From: Planctomycetaceae bacterium
Lineage (GTDB): Bacteria > Planctomycetota > Planctomycetia > Planctomycetales > Planctomycetaceae
Length of the DNA stretch: 64,000 nt
Reading direction: 5' to 3'
Assembly (NCBI GenBank): GCA_021732995.1
Contig: JAKFWA010000028.1
Location: forward strand, 62,001 to 126,000
Numbering within the stretch: position 1 is the stretch's first letter; the number at the start of each line of letters is the position of its first letter. Below, piece after piece: positions 29,357 to 38,718 of the stretch. Position numbers and translations under genes: made by a program. The notes under the pieces were generated by a model. It worked only from the letters and a program-made list of their open reading frames with translations. It was not told the origin of the DNA and searched no databases.

Positions 29357-30253
29357 ATGAGAATTTTGGTAGGCGGTTCAACGGGTCTCGTGGGGACGGA
29401 ACTGGTGAAGTACCTCACCAGTCGCGGACATGAAGTGACTCGGCTGGTGCGGAAGAAGCCAAACAGCAACGAGCGTTGCGTTGTGTGGAACCCGTCTCAA
29501 GGAACGATCGATGCCGCAGGCATCGAAGGCTTTGACGCGGTGATTCATCTGGGCGGTGACAACATCGCTCACGGGCGCTGGACTGCGGGCAAGAAGCGGC
29601 TGATCCGAGATAGTCGTGTGATTAGCACGCAGCTCCTGGCTTCGACTCTAGCCGGATTGTCGCAACCTCCAAAGGTTTTCGTGTGCGCTTCGGCGATCGG
29701 TTTCTATGGAGATCGCGGCGACGACGTTATGACCGAGCAGAGTCAGCCCGGTCCCAGCTTTCTCAGTACGACCTGCTGTGAGTGGGAGAACGCAACCGCA
29801 CCCGCCTCAAAGGCTGGTATTCGGGTGGTCAATGTGCGGATTGGCGTGGTGCTGACTCCCAAGGGCGGCGCACTGCAGAAGATGCTGACGCCGTTCAAGC
29901 TCTGCGTCGGCGGAAGGGTGGGCAACGGTCGTCAGTGGTGGAGTTGGATTGCACTCGATGATCTGGTGAGAGTGTTAGAACACGCCACTGTGACCGAATC
30001 ATTGTCCGGGCCTGTGAACGGCGTCGCGCCGGGGACCGTCAACAATCGCACGTTTACAAAACTGCTGGGGCGAGTGCTCAGACGCCCGACGATTATTCCA
30101 ATGCCAGCAATCGTAGTGAGCGTGTTGCTCGGCGAAATGGGCGATGAGTTGCTGCTCGGCAGCACACGCGTCGTGCCGCAGCGGCTGGAAGAGTCGGGAT
30201 TCCAGTTTTCGTATCCGACGCTCGAACCCGCGCTGCAGCATCTGCTGAAGTGA
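29357..30253 (+). CDS. TIGR01777-type NAD(P)-binding epimerase-like protein
   Basis: 298 residues. The Rossmann motif GGSTGLVGTELVKYL is at the start, then VIHLGGDNIAHGRW, CASAIGFYGDRGDD, GGRVGNGRQWWSWIALDDLVR and a C-terminal GSTRVVPQRLEESGFQFSYP. This order is diagnostic of the YfcH/SULA-like branch of atypical short-chain dehydrogenases. The reaction of the family is unknown in bacteria. The ATG at 29357 is preferred over a TTG two codons upstream. Its neighbours do not form an obvious pathway; it is convergent with nadK. Confidence 0.93.
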   Translation: MRILVGGSTGLVGTELVKYLTSRGHEVTRLVRKKPNSNERCVVWNPSQGTIDAAGIEGFDAVIHLGGDNIAHGRWTAGKKRLIRDSRVISTQLLASTLAGLSQPPKVFVCASAIGFYGDRGDDVMTEQSQPGPSFLSTTCCEWENATAPASKAGIRVVNVRIGVVLTPKGGALQKMLTPFKLCVGGRVGNGRQWWSWIALDDLVRVLEHATVTESLSGPVNGVAPGTVNNRTFTKLLGRVLRRPTIIPMPAIVVSVLLGEMGDELLLGSTRVVPQRLEESGFQFSYPTLEPALQHLLK

Positions 30254-30281
30254 CCGACGCGGTTGTGAAGCAATTGCGCGA

Positions 30282-31142
30282 TTAACGCGACGCGTAGTTC
30301 AACTGGCCGCTCCAGCCGAGTTTGTTGTGCAAAGCCCGGTAGTAGCTGTGCCCGGCGATCTTCGCCAACTGGCAGGTGACGGCGGCTCGTTCGACTTCAA
30401 CGACATCGTCACGCAGTAGAGGACGTCGGATCTGGGCGTCGACCACCAGCACCGCGTCTTTACGCGACTTGGTCAGGCTGAGCCGATAGCGCCGATCGGC
30501 ACTGTCCACCAGCGGTCTGTTCGACAACGTGTGGGGGCAGATCGGTGTCACCAGGAAGACGGGCAGGTCCTGCCGGATCGCGGGGCCGCCCGCCGACAGA
30601 CTGTGAGCCGTTGATCCAACAGGCGTGCTGATCAGCAGGCCATCGCAGCTATAGGTTGTCACATGGTCTTCATCGATCGTGAGCGTGACTTCGATCATCT
30701 GCAGCGTTTCCGCTCCGCTAATCGCCGCTTCGTTCAATCCCAGAAAGGTTTCGCTGGTGCCGTCGGCATGCTTCAAAGTGACCTGCAGCATCACGTGCTC
30801 GATCACCTTGAAGTCGCGCCGCGCGATGGCCGCGAAGTGGTCGCGGAACTCTGCTGGGGACAGGTCAGCCAGAAACCCTAATCGCCCCAGATTAACTCCG
30901 ATGATCGGCAGCTGACGGGGACCGAGCAGTCGGCAAGCTCGCAGGATGGCTCCGTCCCCACCCAGCACGACGACTAAGTCGGCCTCGTAGTCGTGCAGGT
31001 TGATGTCTGTAGTGACGGCCGCCGCCACAACCTCAGCCCGGGGCTGCGTGGCCAGGAAGTCTGATAACTCGCGCCAGGCACGTTGAACGTGGTCGCTCTG
31101 ATCGCGAGCCAGGACGATGAGCCGCAAACGGTCTGTAGTCAT
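30282..31142 (-). CDS. nadK: NAD kinase
   Basis: 286 residues. Phosphorylates NAD to NADP. The GGDG phosphate-binding motif is at 61-64 ([13 protein letters not shown]), followed by [15 protein letters not shown] and the second signature [18 protein letters not shown]. The length and order of motifs are those of bacterial PpnK. The ATG at 31142 begins the fold. It is convergent with the TIGR01777 gene after 28 bases, and diverges from the SLBB-like gene across about 280 bases that show no further gene. Confidence 0.95.
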   Translation of the reverse strand: MTTDRLRLIVLARDQSDHVQRAWRELSDFLATQPRAEVVAAAVTTDINLHDYEADLVVVLGGDGAILRACRLLGPRQLPIIGVNLGRLGFLADLSPAEFRDHFAAIARRDFKVIEHVMLQVTLKHADGTSETFLGLNEAAISGAETLQMIEVTLTIDEDHVTTYSCDGLLISTPVGSTAHSLSAGGPAIRQDLPVFLVTPICPHTLSNRPLVDSADRRYRLSLTKSRKDAVLVVDAQIRRPLLRDDVVEVERAAVTCQLAKIAGHSYYRALHNKLGWSGQLNYASR

Positions 31143-31426
31143 GGAGAATGCTCAGGAGTCTGTGGTTCCGTCAGCACGCACCGAGCTGAACAGGGCCTGT
31201 CAGCCTGCATTCTGCGCCGGTGGAATCAGATGTGCCAGACGCTGTCGGGATTTCGCGTGCAGAAGATGAGTCACTTTTGCAGAAAAGTGGCAGAGCAGTG
31301 GAATTCGTCTGCGGCGGCGCGTGAAGGATTGCCGATTGTAGGGATTGTGCGTGCTTGCGCCGTAGCTTCGGCGTTGCGCCCGCATCACTGCAGGTTGGAG
31401 CGTCCCTCGGCGTGAGGATGTCACCC

Positions 31427-33616
31427 ATGAGTTGTTCACGGAAGAGCTCGATCAGTGCTTGGCTTACCCGAGCAATGATCGTCGCAAGTCTGATTGGCGG
31501 AGCATTCCCCGGAGGGGAACCGTCATCGGTCTTTGCGCAGATCTTCAGGGGCTCGAAGGCTGAACCCGGTTCGAATCGTCCTCACGTCATCGTTCAGCAG
31601 ACTGCCGCTCACAACTGGTTCACGGTGATGGGCGAAGTCCGGTATCCACAGACCTATGAGCTGCCAACGGGTAGTCCTTCGGTTGTCGAGTTCCTGCGTT
31701 TCGCGAGTTCCGGCTGGCCAACTCCGCTGTCGCCGAATGCCTCTGGCCAACTGCGTATCATTCGCGGTGGTCGCGAGGTGCAGAAGCTGTACTACTCGGA
31801 TTCGCTGTCGTTCACGCTGATGCCGGGCGACATCATCATTGCGGACGTGAAGTTCGGTCAGGGGCAGGCGTTTCAAGGGCAGCCCAATGAGACACTGCAG
31901 GCGTCTCAGACCGTGAAGATCGCGTTGATCGGCGTGCTCGATCATCCATTCATTATGGCGGCTCCGCCTGATCTTGCGACGACCGACTGGATTGCTCGTC
32001 AGCTCGGCCAGGATCCTGCCATCGCCAAGACCGCCATTCGGCTGTTGCCGCGCGGTTCCCACGGAGCGGATGCCTCGACCAAGCTGCCTGATAACTCGGT
32101 AGTACAGTTCAAGCAGGGACAGATTGACGTTTCCAAACTGCCGCCGAATCTGCCGCGTCCATTCCGAGCGGGAGTTGATCAGCGTCCGGTTGCTCCAGTG
32201 CCAACGCAGCCCGACGTGTCGGATGAAGTGGCGTTGAATCCTCCGGGACGGGCTTTCGTGCCCAGTGCTCCGCCGCCGTACCAACCGGTACAGCCCCGCG
32301 TTGCTCCTGATCAGTTTTCTTACAAGGACAATGGGTCGGTGCAACTCGATCCCGAACGCCCCGATCTACCGGTTCGTCGCCGCGATGTGCTTGATCCTCG
32401 CAATCCGGAAGGCCGGGCTCGCGTGGGCCAGGGCATGCCGGAACCGAAGCGTTTTACTCCTCCGGCCGGCGCTGCGTCCGTGACGGTTTCTCCGTCTCAA
32501 GACGAGTTGGACTCGCGACCGTCTGCTCAAGCGAGGAAACCATTTGGTGACTCCGAGCCTGCTGATGACAGTGCTGAGGGAAGCTCTGGAGATGCCGGGA
32601 CGCCGCGTGATCATCAGAGTCGCAAAGTTTCCGACCTGCCGATGAAGCCGGTGCCTGAGAAGGGATCGGCGGCAGGCGAGGGCACCTTCTCGACCGTGGT
32701 TTCGGAACCAGACTTTAACGCACGGATTGGTGCGGATGGTTCGCTGTCGATTCAGGGAGCGAACTCCGCACCTGCGGTGCAGGGGCAGTTTCCGACTCTT
32801 GCCAAACAGGCTCCGACGGAAGCCGACGATGCATTGAACGAGGCGAAGTCGGACATCGCGACAACTGCGTCTTCGCCGGACTGGTCAGGCATTGCGATTA
32901 TCCTGCTGACGTCTCTTGGACTGGGCGGCCTGTGCTGGTTCGCGTTGTCGCTGGGACGTGGTGCTCCCAACGCCAGCCATGTTGTGATCCAACGGCCGGC
33001 ACGCGAGGTTGAACCATCGAAGGCTCGTCTGGTTGATCGTCTGATTAACAACGAACTGCCTGTTGAAACTGAGCCAGCTCGCCTGCCGGCTGATCTACGA
33101 ATTCATGGACGCCCGGCCAACAAGCCGCGCCTGCGGGTTGACGCGGGGCATACCAGCGGACCGAAACCGCCGCACTTCAACCCGCGTCGGCTGCAGGCTG
33201 ATGTAGTGCAGGAAGCAGACGTTGCTGTGGACGCCGATCAGGTCGGGTTGCGTGAGCTTGATCTGCCTCCGCAGTCGGACTCGAATGACGAGGACGCACC
33301 GGTGACGGAGCGAGTTTCCTCGCGCAAACTGCGATTTGACGCCGCTCCGGCAGTTGCTGCTACAGGTAAGCAACCTGCTGCGTCGAAGGTGCGAGCGCCG
33401 CGAGGTTTGAGATCGTTCATCCCGGATGACGCGGACGAGATTTCGGAAGTCAAAGAAGTGCCGGTGACTCGGCAGGTGGTTGCAGCGCGATCTGCTGTGA
33501 CCGAGCCGAACTCAGCGGCAGATCCTCGCGTGCAACCATCGCGTGTTATCACCGAAGGTAGTGACATCGTGGACCGCGCCTTGGAAGCGTTTTATCAAGC
33601 GAAGGGGCAGCCATGA
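31427..33616 (+). CDS. Bitopic membrane protein with SLBB-like domains
   Basis: 729 residues. After a signal-like N-terminus come two SLBB-like modules: residues about 60-140 (FTVMGEVRYPQTYELPTG, then LMPGDIIIAD) and about 160-220 (KIALIGVLDHPFIMAA). Such folds bind glycans or stack into polysaccharide-export rings. A Pro-rich, probably disordered stretch follows, then one membrane helix near 486-508 (GIAIILLTSLGLGGLCWFAL) and a tail of about 220 residues ending GSDIVDRALEAFYQAKGQP. The ATG at 31427 is chosen because GAGG lies 9 bases before it. The stop overlaps the next gene by four bases (ATGA), so the products are probably made together. I infer a periplasmic sensor or anchor with a cytoplasmic tail that contacts the actin-like neighbour. 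Confidence 0.75.
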   Translation: MSCSRKSSISAWLTRAMIVASLIGGAFPGGEPSSVFAQIFRGSKAEPGSNRPHVIVQQTAAHNWFTVMGEVRYPQTYELPTGSPSVVEFLRFASSGWPTPLSPNASGQLRIIRGGREVQKLYYSDSLSFTLMPGDIIIADVKFGQGQAFQGQPNETLQASQTVKIALIGVLDHPFIMAAPPDLATTDWIARQLGQDPAIAKTAIRLLPRGSHGADASTKLPDNSVVQFKQGQIDVSKLPPNLPRPFRAGVDQRPVAPVPTQPDVSDEVALNPPGRAFVPSAPPPYQPVQPRVAPDQFSYKDNGSVQLDPERPDLPVRRRDVLDPRNPEGRARVGQGMPEPKRFTPPAGAASVTVSPSQDELDSRPSAQARKPFGDSEPADDSAEGSSGDAGTPRDHQSRKVSDLPMKPVPEKGSAAGEGTFSTVVSEPDFNARIGADGSLSIQGANSAPAVQGQFPTLAKQAPTEADDALNEAKSDIATTASSPDWSGIAIILLTSLGLGGLCWFALSLGRGAPNASHVVIQRPAREVEPSKARLVDRLINNELPVETEPARLPADLRIHGRPANKPRLRVDAGHTSGPKPPHFNPRRLQADVVQEADVAVDADQVGLRELDLPPQSDSNDEDAPVTERVSSRKLRFDAAPAVAATGKQPAASKVRAPRGLRSFIPDDADEISEVKEVPVTRQVVAARSAVTEPNSAADPRVQPSRVITEGSDIVDRALEAFYQAKGQP

Positions 33617-34659
33617 CCATTGCTCTCGACATTGGCTCGCACCACGTTCGCTCGCTGCGTCACCAGGCTGGCCGGTTGATTGCTCGCAGCCAGCGAGCGG
33701 CCTACGCCGTGTTGCCCGATTCTGATTCGCATCGTCGATTGCTCGCTGATGCGAATCTCGGCTTCGCGGTGTGTGATGATGGATTGCTGCTGTTGGGTGA
33801 CGCCAGTTGGAATCACGCAGACTTGTTTCATGTGGCCAGTCGGCAGTTGCTGCCTCATGGCCAGTTGCTGCCAAATGACCCGATTGCACGGCAACTGCTG
33901 GCGACGTTGATTGATTCGGTGCTGCCTAAGTCGGAGCAGTCCGGCGAGCTGTGCATGATGTCGTCAGCGGGTCTCGCGTCGAACTCTGAGAACATCGACT
34001 TCTTCAATCGCGTCGTCCGCCTGCGGGGGTATGAACCCCTGCTGGTGCCGTCGGGTGCGGCGCTAGTTCTTTCTGAACTCGTGCAGAGCACTTTCACCGG
34101 CATTGCGTTGGTGTTTGGAGCGTCTGCGTGCGAAGCCGTGCTGGCTCATCGCGGCTTGGTTGTCTGTCAGTCACAGTTGTCTCGGGGTGGTGACTGGATC
34201 GACGAGCAATTGGCCGACTGCTTCAACCTGGCCTGCTGGGACCCCAGTGGCGAGCGGTTTTTGGACACCGTGTCGGTTTGCCACGCTCGTGAAAGCGACG
34301 ATCCGACGCACCGCGCCGCTTTGGCGATCGATCCCGAGTTTCCAGCGGCAGCTCAAGCGGCTCTGAGTGGCTTGATGACGGATCTGCTGACCACGTTTTC
34401 TGACGAACTGATGAATTGCCGAAGAGCATTGGATCTGCCGCAGCCCCTGACGTTGCTGTGCGGCGGCGGCCTGGCTCAGTCCGAGCGGTTCATTGAGTAC
34501 TTGCATCATGTGCTCGCTCAATCGCGACTGCCGGTGTCGACTCGACCGGCCCGCGTGGCTCGAGGCTGGCCGCACAACATCGTCCGCGGTTTGCTGATCG
34601 CTGGCGAATTGGAAGCCGCGACCGCGAGCGAACTACCGCAGCAACGCCGCGCGGCTTGA
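33613..34659 (+). CDS. Divergent actin-like (MreB/FtsA/PilM fold) ATPase-like protein
   Basis: 348 residues. The pattern is that of the ASKHA superfamily: phosphate-1 motif ALDIGSHHVRSL (4-15), a connecting helix region PSGAALVLSEL, a phosphate-2-like strand GIALVFGASACEAVLAHRG (163-181), an RGGDWIDEQLAD segment that matches the MreB/FtsA GGD.ID helix, and an adenosine-type loop LLCGGGLAQSERFIEYL. The phosphate-2 site lacks the usual Asp and Gly-Gly-Thr-Thr, so ATP hydrolysis may be weak or lost. It is translationally coupled to the bitopic SLBB-like gene. An FtsA- or PilM-like role at the inner face of the membrane is inferred. Pantothenate kinase-like ASKHA enzymes are an alternative, but the GGD.ID segment argues for the actin side. 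Confidence 0.7.
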   Translation: MTIALDIGSHHVRSLRHQAGRLIARSQRAAYAVLPDSDSHRRLLADANLGFAVCDDGLLLLGDASWNHADLFHVASRQLLPHGQLLPNDPIARQLLATLIDSVLPKSEQSGELCMMSSAGLASNSENIDFFNRVVRLRGYEPLLVPSGAALVLSELVQSTFTGIALVFGASACEAVLAHRGLVVCQSQLSRGGDWIDEQLADCFNLACWDPSGERFLDTVSVCHARESDDPTHRAALAIDPEFPAAAQAALSGLMTDLLTTFSDELMNCRRALDLPQPLTLLCGGGLAQSERFIEYLHHVLAQSRLPVSTRPARVARGWPHNIVRGLLIAGELEAATASELPQQRRAA

Positions 34660-34804
34660 GCGTTATCCGCTTCGCCGACTTCCCGTTCCGGCAATTCGAG
34701 CAGCCAACTACACTCGAACTCTGCGGCGTCCCGGTGCAATCTAACGTGCTTTTGGGGGCAGTCTGAGTTGTCGGTCGTCGCAGGGAGCCACGAGGGACGA
34801 AGCG

Positions 34805-35200
34805 ATGACAAAGAATGGATTCTGGACGGCGGGACTATTTGCCACGGCGTTGGTGCAACTCATCGGGTGCGGACCGGCGTATCTGGGACCTCCACCCTCG
34901 ATGAATCCACCACCTGCTCGACTTTCGCCGTTGCCGCAACAGCCGCAAATCCAGCAACCACCGCTGATGCTGCCGCCCAGCGGGTCCAGTTCATTGCAGC
35001 AGGTGCCGAGCGTTCCGGCGGATCAGATCTTTGCCCCGCAGTCGTCCAGGAAAGAGCCTCGGTACCACACTGTTCGAGAAGGCGACACTCTGTCGCGGAT
35101 CGCCCAGCAATACGGTGTGACTGCACAGGAATTGATGAAGGCCAACGCCTGGGATCAGCCTCCGCTGCTTCAGCCGGGCTACATGATTCAAATTCCCTGA
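34805..35200 (+). CDS. LysM-domain lipoprotein
   Basis: 131 residues. Lipobox LIGC gives a lipidated Cys22. A Pro/Gln-rich spacer follows, then one LysM domain at about 85-130 (YHTVREGDTLSRIAQQYGVT, then LLQPGYMIQIP). LysM binds the N-acetylglucosamine of peptidoglycan or chitin. The protein is probably anchored in a membrane and tethered to the wall. GAGG lies about 10 bases upstream of the ATG. It lies 145 bases after the actin-like gene in the same direction. Confidence 0.88.
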   Translation: MTKNGFWTAGLFATALVQLIGCGPAYLGPPPSMNPPPARLSPLPQQPQIQQPPLMLPPSGSSSLQQVPSVPADQIFAPQSSRKEPRYHTVREGDTLSRIAQQYGVTAQELMKANAWDQPPLLQPGYMIQIP

Positions 35201-35374
35201 TGGGCGATTTTGCTGCAAATCAGCCGACTCGTAACAGGTCTTGGCGGAATCGCAGGCTTCGTCCTAAGCTGCGTTTCCCCTCGATGTGCCATCGTGACTG
35301 GGCAGCGACTTCGCTCGCTGCCGGTTGAATCCTACCCCGGCACAGGTCTGTCTCCTTCCCGTCGGAATGTTCTC

Positions 35375-35590
35375 ATGTTCCTGCCAAGACTCGGAGTTGG
35401 CTTGGTTCTGTCGGTTGCCTGCGTCTCGCTCTCGGGCTGCGCCTCGTTTGAGTGGCCGCATGAGCTGAAGCCACATCGTTTGTGGCGGCTCAATCGCCAA
35501 CCGGCTTCCACTCAGAATTTCTACAATTCCATCCCTCCGGAGCCTCTGGCTAATGCCCAACTGGGCGATGCCGTTGCTGAGCAGCCCTGA
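35375..35590 (+). CDS. Small lipoprotein, function unknown
   Basis: 71 residues. The signal peptide ends in lipobox LSGC (Cys22); the mature part is about 50 residues and starts ASFEWPHELKPHRLWRLNRQ. No known domain. The ATG at 35375 is chosen because a lipoprotein signal begins there; a longer frame from 35210 reads through unlikely sequence. It follows the LysM lipoprotein in the same direction. Confidence 0.72.
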   Translation: MFLPRLGVGLVLSVACVSLSGCASFEWPHELKPHRLWRLNRQPASTQNFYNSIPPEPLANAQLGDAVAEQP

Positions 35591-35817
35591 TCAATTTCTG
35601 GCGTGCAGCAATCCTTGCGGACTGTCGCGACTGCCAGATTCGGCTGATGAGACTTGAGCGGCGATGCCGATCTTTCCGGTTGTGTCGATTTCGACGTCTG
35701 TTTTCAGGCGGCGATTCCGCATCGACATCGGCCGAACCGTTCGGCGTGACTCAATTCTCCTGGCAAGCCGTTTCCGATTCCCTTCGGGCAAATCGCGAGC
35801 GGGGATTAGGGGACGGG

Positions 35818-36714
35818 ATGCTTTCCTTTCGAATGTCGCTGGGTTTGATCACGTTGCTGCTGACGGCGGCTTTTTCGCCCGTGGGCCTGGTCTTTGCTGA
35901 AGACGAGGCGATGCCGGCGATCAAGGTAGACGTGCTGCAGAAGGGCTCGTCGACGGGGAAGAGTTACGAGCAAGCGGTCGCGGACCTGCCGCTGACCCAA
36001 CTCCCTGCGGAGCACCGTGCTCGCGTCGATAGCGTTCTGAAGCACCGCAGCCTGTTCCGTCGCCTGCCGACGATTGGCATGGATGCTCAGCCCGCTGTTT
36101 ATGATCACTTCACTCGCAATCCCGAATCGGCCGTCAGCATTTGGCGCGTGCTGGAGATTTCCCAGTTCAAGATCGCACCCACCGGGCCTAATACCTGGCG
36201 CGGCGACGCTGGTGATGGCTCCATCGGCACGATTGAAGTTCTGCATCGCACACCGAGTTCGCAACTGCTGCTGTGCGAAGGCGAGTACAAGTGTCCGGTG
36301 CTGCCGAAACCGATCAAAGCTCAGGCCGTGATGCACCTCAGAACGAAGTTCAGTAACGAACCGAACAAGCAGCCGATCACTCATGACCTCGACCTGTTCG
36401 TGACGTTTCCTTCGATGACGGTCGACACCGTGGCCAAAGTCATTGCACCGGTCAGCAATACGGTTGCTGATAAAAACTTTCGCGAACTCAGCATGTTCGT
36501 GCAGTTCATGTCTGTCGCGATGGAGAAGCAACCGGGCTGGGTTGAGCATGTTGTGCAGCGGATGGAAGGTGTGCGGTCTGACCAGAAAGAAGAGCTGATG
36601 AAACTTTCTGCTCAGGTTTTCGTCGCCGCCCGCAAGGCTGAGCTTGAGAAATCAGGTGTCGTCACGACATCCTTTGACGAGTTGCTCGCACCCTATCAGC
36701 CCGCGAAGAAGTAG
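35818..36714 (+). CDS. Secreted protein of unknown function
   Basis: 298 residues with a clear signal peptide (MLSFRMSLGLITLLLTAAFSPVGLVFA). The mature part contains HRSLFRRLPTIGMDAQPAVYDHFTRNP, a Gly/Asp turn and a repeated Lys/Val/Leu beta pattern. No named domain is recognised. The ATG at 35818 is chosen for the signal peptide and the AGGGG ahead of it; frames further upstream are not supported. It lies between the lipoproteins and the ABC ATPase, all on the same strand. A role in the envelope is inferred only from export and context. Confidence 0.72.
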   Translation: MLSFRMSLGLITLLLTAAFSPVGLVFAEDEAMPAIKVDVLQKGSSTGKSYEQAVADLPLTQLPAEHRARVDSVLKHRSLFRRLPTIGMDAQPAVYDHFTRNPESAVSIWRVLEISQFKIAPTGPNTWRGDAGDGSIGTIEVLHRTPSSQLLLCEGEYKCPVLPKPIKAQAVMHLRTKFSNEPNKQPITHDLDLFVTFPSMTVDTVAKVIAPVSNTVADKNFRELSMFVQFMSVAMEKQPGWVEHVVQRMEGVRSDQKEELMKLSAQVFVAARKAELEKSGVVTTSFDELLAPYQPAKK

Positions 36715-36799
36715 TTGCCGCGCCGCGGCCAGCGAATGGTCTTCGTAAACCAGCGGAACGAAGGGCCGGGCGAAGACTCGTCCTCTCTGCAGGTTTCTC

Positions 36800-37537
36800 A
36801 TGACGCACCCCACTCTCGCCGCTCAGGTTATCGACATCCACAAGCACTACTTCCTTGGTGGTGAGACGGTGCGGGCGTTGAATGGTGTGTCGCTGGAATT
36901 TCCACATGGCGACTTCGTAGCCATCATGGGCTCGTCGGGTAGCGGTAAGAGTACGCTGCTCAATCTGCTGGGAGCCCTCGACCGGCCGACTCAGGGGGAG
37001 TACGTCCTCGGCGGCAAAGCGGTCTCGCAGATGAGCGATGATGAGCTGTCATCGATTCGCAATCAGATGATCGGTTTCATCTTCCAGTCCTACAACCTGA
37101 TCGCTCAGTACACCGTCCTGGAAAACATTGAGATCCCGCTGCACTACCGCAAAGGCGGCAGCGCGGTGAGTGCGGCAGACCGGCAGCATGTGCAGGATCT
37201 GGCTCTCAAAGTTGGCCTTGCGAAACGGCTCGATCACCGCCCGTTTCAGCTGTCTGGAGGCCAGCAGCAGCGCGTTGCCATTGCGCGGGCACTCGTCAAC
37301 AACCCGCAGATCATTCTGGCGGACGAACCTACCGGTAACCTGGACTCGGCGACCGGCGCGGAAATCATGGAGATGCTCCGCGGGCTGAATGCCGAAGGCC
37401 GCACGATCATCATGGTGACTCACGAGCCTGACATTGCTCAGCAAGCCAAACGCCAGATCTACATGCGCGATGGCAAAGTGGCCGGCACTGGTATCTTCCC
37501 CGGTCACGGAGCGCCGCTGGCGGTTCACGGGAGCTGA
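36800..37537 (+). CDS. ABC transporter ATP-binding protein, LolD/MacB type
   Basis: 245 residues. Walker A GSSGSGKS (44-51), Q-loop [22 protein letters not shown], signature [15 protein letters not shown], Walker [14 protein letters not shown] and the switch His in [10 protein letters not shown]-like sequence ([11 protein letters not shown]). The sequence around the Q-loop fits the MacB/LolD/FtsE group, which works with FtsX-type permeases. No permease gene lies beside it; the next gene is convergent. The partner must be elsewhere. Lipoprotein release or macrolide-type export are the family roles. Confidence 0.93.
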   Translation: MTHPTLAAQVIDIHKHYFLGGETVRALNGVSLEFPHGDFVAIMGSSGSGKSTLLNLLGALDRPTQGEYVLGGKAVSQMSDDELSSIRNQMIGFIFQSYNLIAQYTVLENIEIPLHYRKGGSAVSAADRQHVQDLALKVGLAKRLDHRPFQLSGGQQQRVAIARALVNNPQIILADEPTGNLDSATGAEIMEMLRGLNAEGRTIIMVTHEPDIAQQAKRQIYMRDGKVAGTGIFPGHGAPLAVHGS

Positions 37538-37552
37538 ATCAGGCTTAAGGTC

Positions 37553-38713
37553 TCAGGCACGCTGCCAAGTCACTCGATAGCGACCGCGCAAGGCATCCCA
37601 CAGCGCCGCGACCGTAGTGACGTTCAGCGTCAGGAACATCAACTGCACACCGAAGAGCAGCGATGTGCGGCCTTGCTTCTGGAACAGCCAACCGGCCAGC
37701 GCTGAGAGATAGAAGCAAAGATGCGCGGACAGCAGCACCTGATAGAACGGCTCGGCGGAGAGCGCGACGTTGCTGACTAGCACGAGCAACAGTAGCACTG
37801 GCGATGTCAGACGCAGCACCTTGTGGGAGATAAATTCGAACCAGATGGGGTTCTTCCACGGCAGCAGCCAGCTTGGATGATGCAGTACTAACTGAGCTGC
37901 CCCTGCGATCGTGCGGCGCTTGCGAACGGCCTCGCGTTCCAGCGTTCCCGACGGTTCGTCCCAGGCGACTGCTCCAGGCTCGAACACACAGCGATAACCA
38001 CGCACGATGGCCTGCATCGGAATCACAACATCGTCGAGCAAGGTCGTGGCGGGGATGGGTTCGAACAACTCTTTACGAATCGCGTAGAGGGCTCCCGTCG
38101 CACCCGGCACGCTGCGAAAGCGAGCTTCGGCTTTGCGGATGCTCTTCTCATAACGCCAGTACGCTCCAATTCCCTGACCGGCCATGTTGGTCTGACCGGG
38201 CTTACGGAAGATGAGTTCTCCCGAAACCACGCCGACGGTCGGATCGGCCATGTTCGCCAACAGTGCCGGAATGGCGTTCGGAGCAAAGATCTGCCGTGCG
38301 TCACACAGCACGACGATATCTTGAGTGCAGCGCGGAATCAGATCATTCAGCACCGCTGGTTTGCCGCGGCGTTCGGGAAACTCGATGAGCTTGATGCGCG
38401 GATCGTTCAACCTCGCCAGCATGGCGGGCGTGTCGTCCGTTGATCCATCGGAACCGATCAGGATCTCCGCGATGTATTGAGCCTGCTCTGAAGTCAGCAG
38501 GTCGCGAAGTTTGATCTCCAGTCGCGGAGACTCGTTGTAAGACGCCAGGACCAGTGACACTTTCTGATCGAGCGACGGGTCTTGTTTCAGCGTCCGCAGC
38601 GGGCGCACCTTGGCTAAGCCGCGCACGAGCAGCGGATAGCCGAGATACACATAGACGAGCCCGCTGAGGCTCAACCAAAACAACCACGTCATCACGAGCA
38701 CTGTTCCCGTCAA
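37553..38713 (-). CDS. Membrane glycosyltransferase, GT2 family
   Basis: 386 residues. One N-terminal membrane helix (WLFWLSLSGLVYVYLGYPLL), a GT-A domain (SLVLASYNESPRLEIKLRDLL, GSDGSTDD, VLCDARQIFAPNAI, LLDDVVIPMQAIVRGY), an RKRRTIAG segment in place of the QxxRW motif, then three to four C-terminal helices. This fits processive or polymer-forming GT2 enzymes of the cellulose/hyaluronan synthase type, without a PilZ domain. It is the last of four minus-strand glycosyltransferase genes and starts 5 bases after the previous stop. Confidence 0.9.
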   Translation of the reverse strand: MTGTVLVMTWLFWLSLSGLVYVYLGYPLLVRGLAKVRPLRTLKQDPSLDQKVSLVLASYNESPRLEIKLRDLLTSEQAQYIAEILIGSDGSTDDTPAMLARLNDPRIKLIEFPERRGKPAVLNDLIPRCTQDIVVLCDARQIFAPNAIPALLANMADPTVGVVSGELIFRKPGQTNMAGQGIGAYWRYEKSIRKAEARFRSVPGATGALYAIRKELFEPIPATTLLDDVVIPMQAIVRGYRCVFEPGAVAWDEPSGTLEREAVRKRRTIAGAAQLVLHHPSWLLPWKNPIWFEFISHKVLRLTSPVLLLLVLVSNVALSAEPFYQVLLSAHLCFYLSALAGWLFQKQGRTSLLFGVQLMFLTLNVTTVAALWDALRGRYRVTWQRA

Positions 38714-38718
38714 GATTT

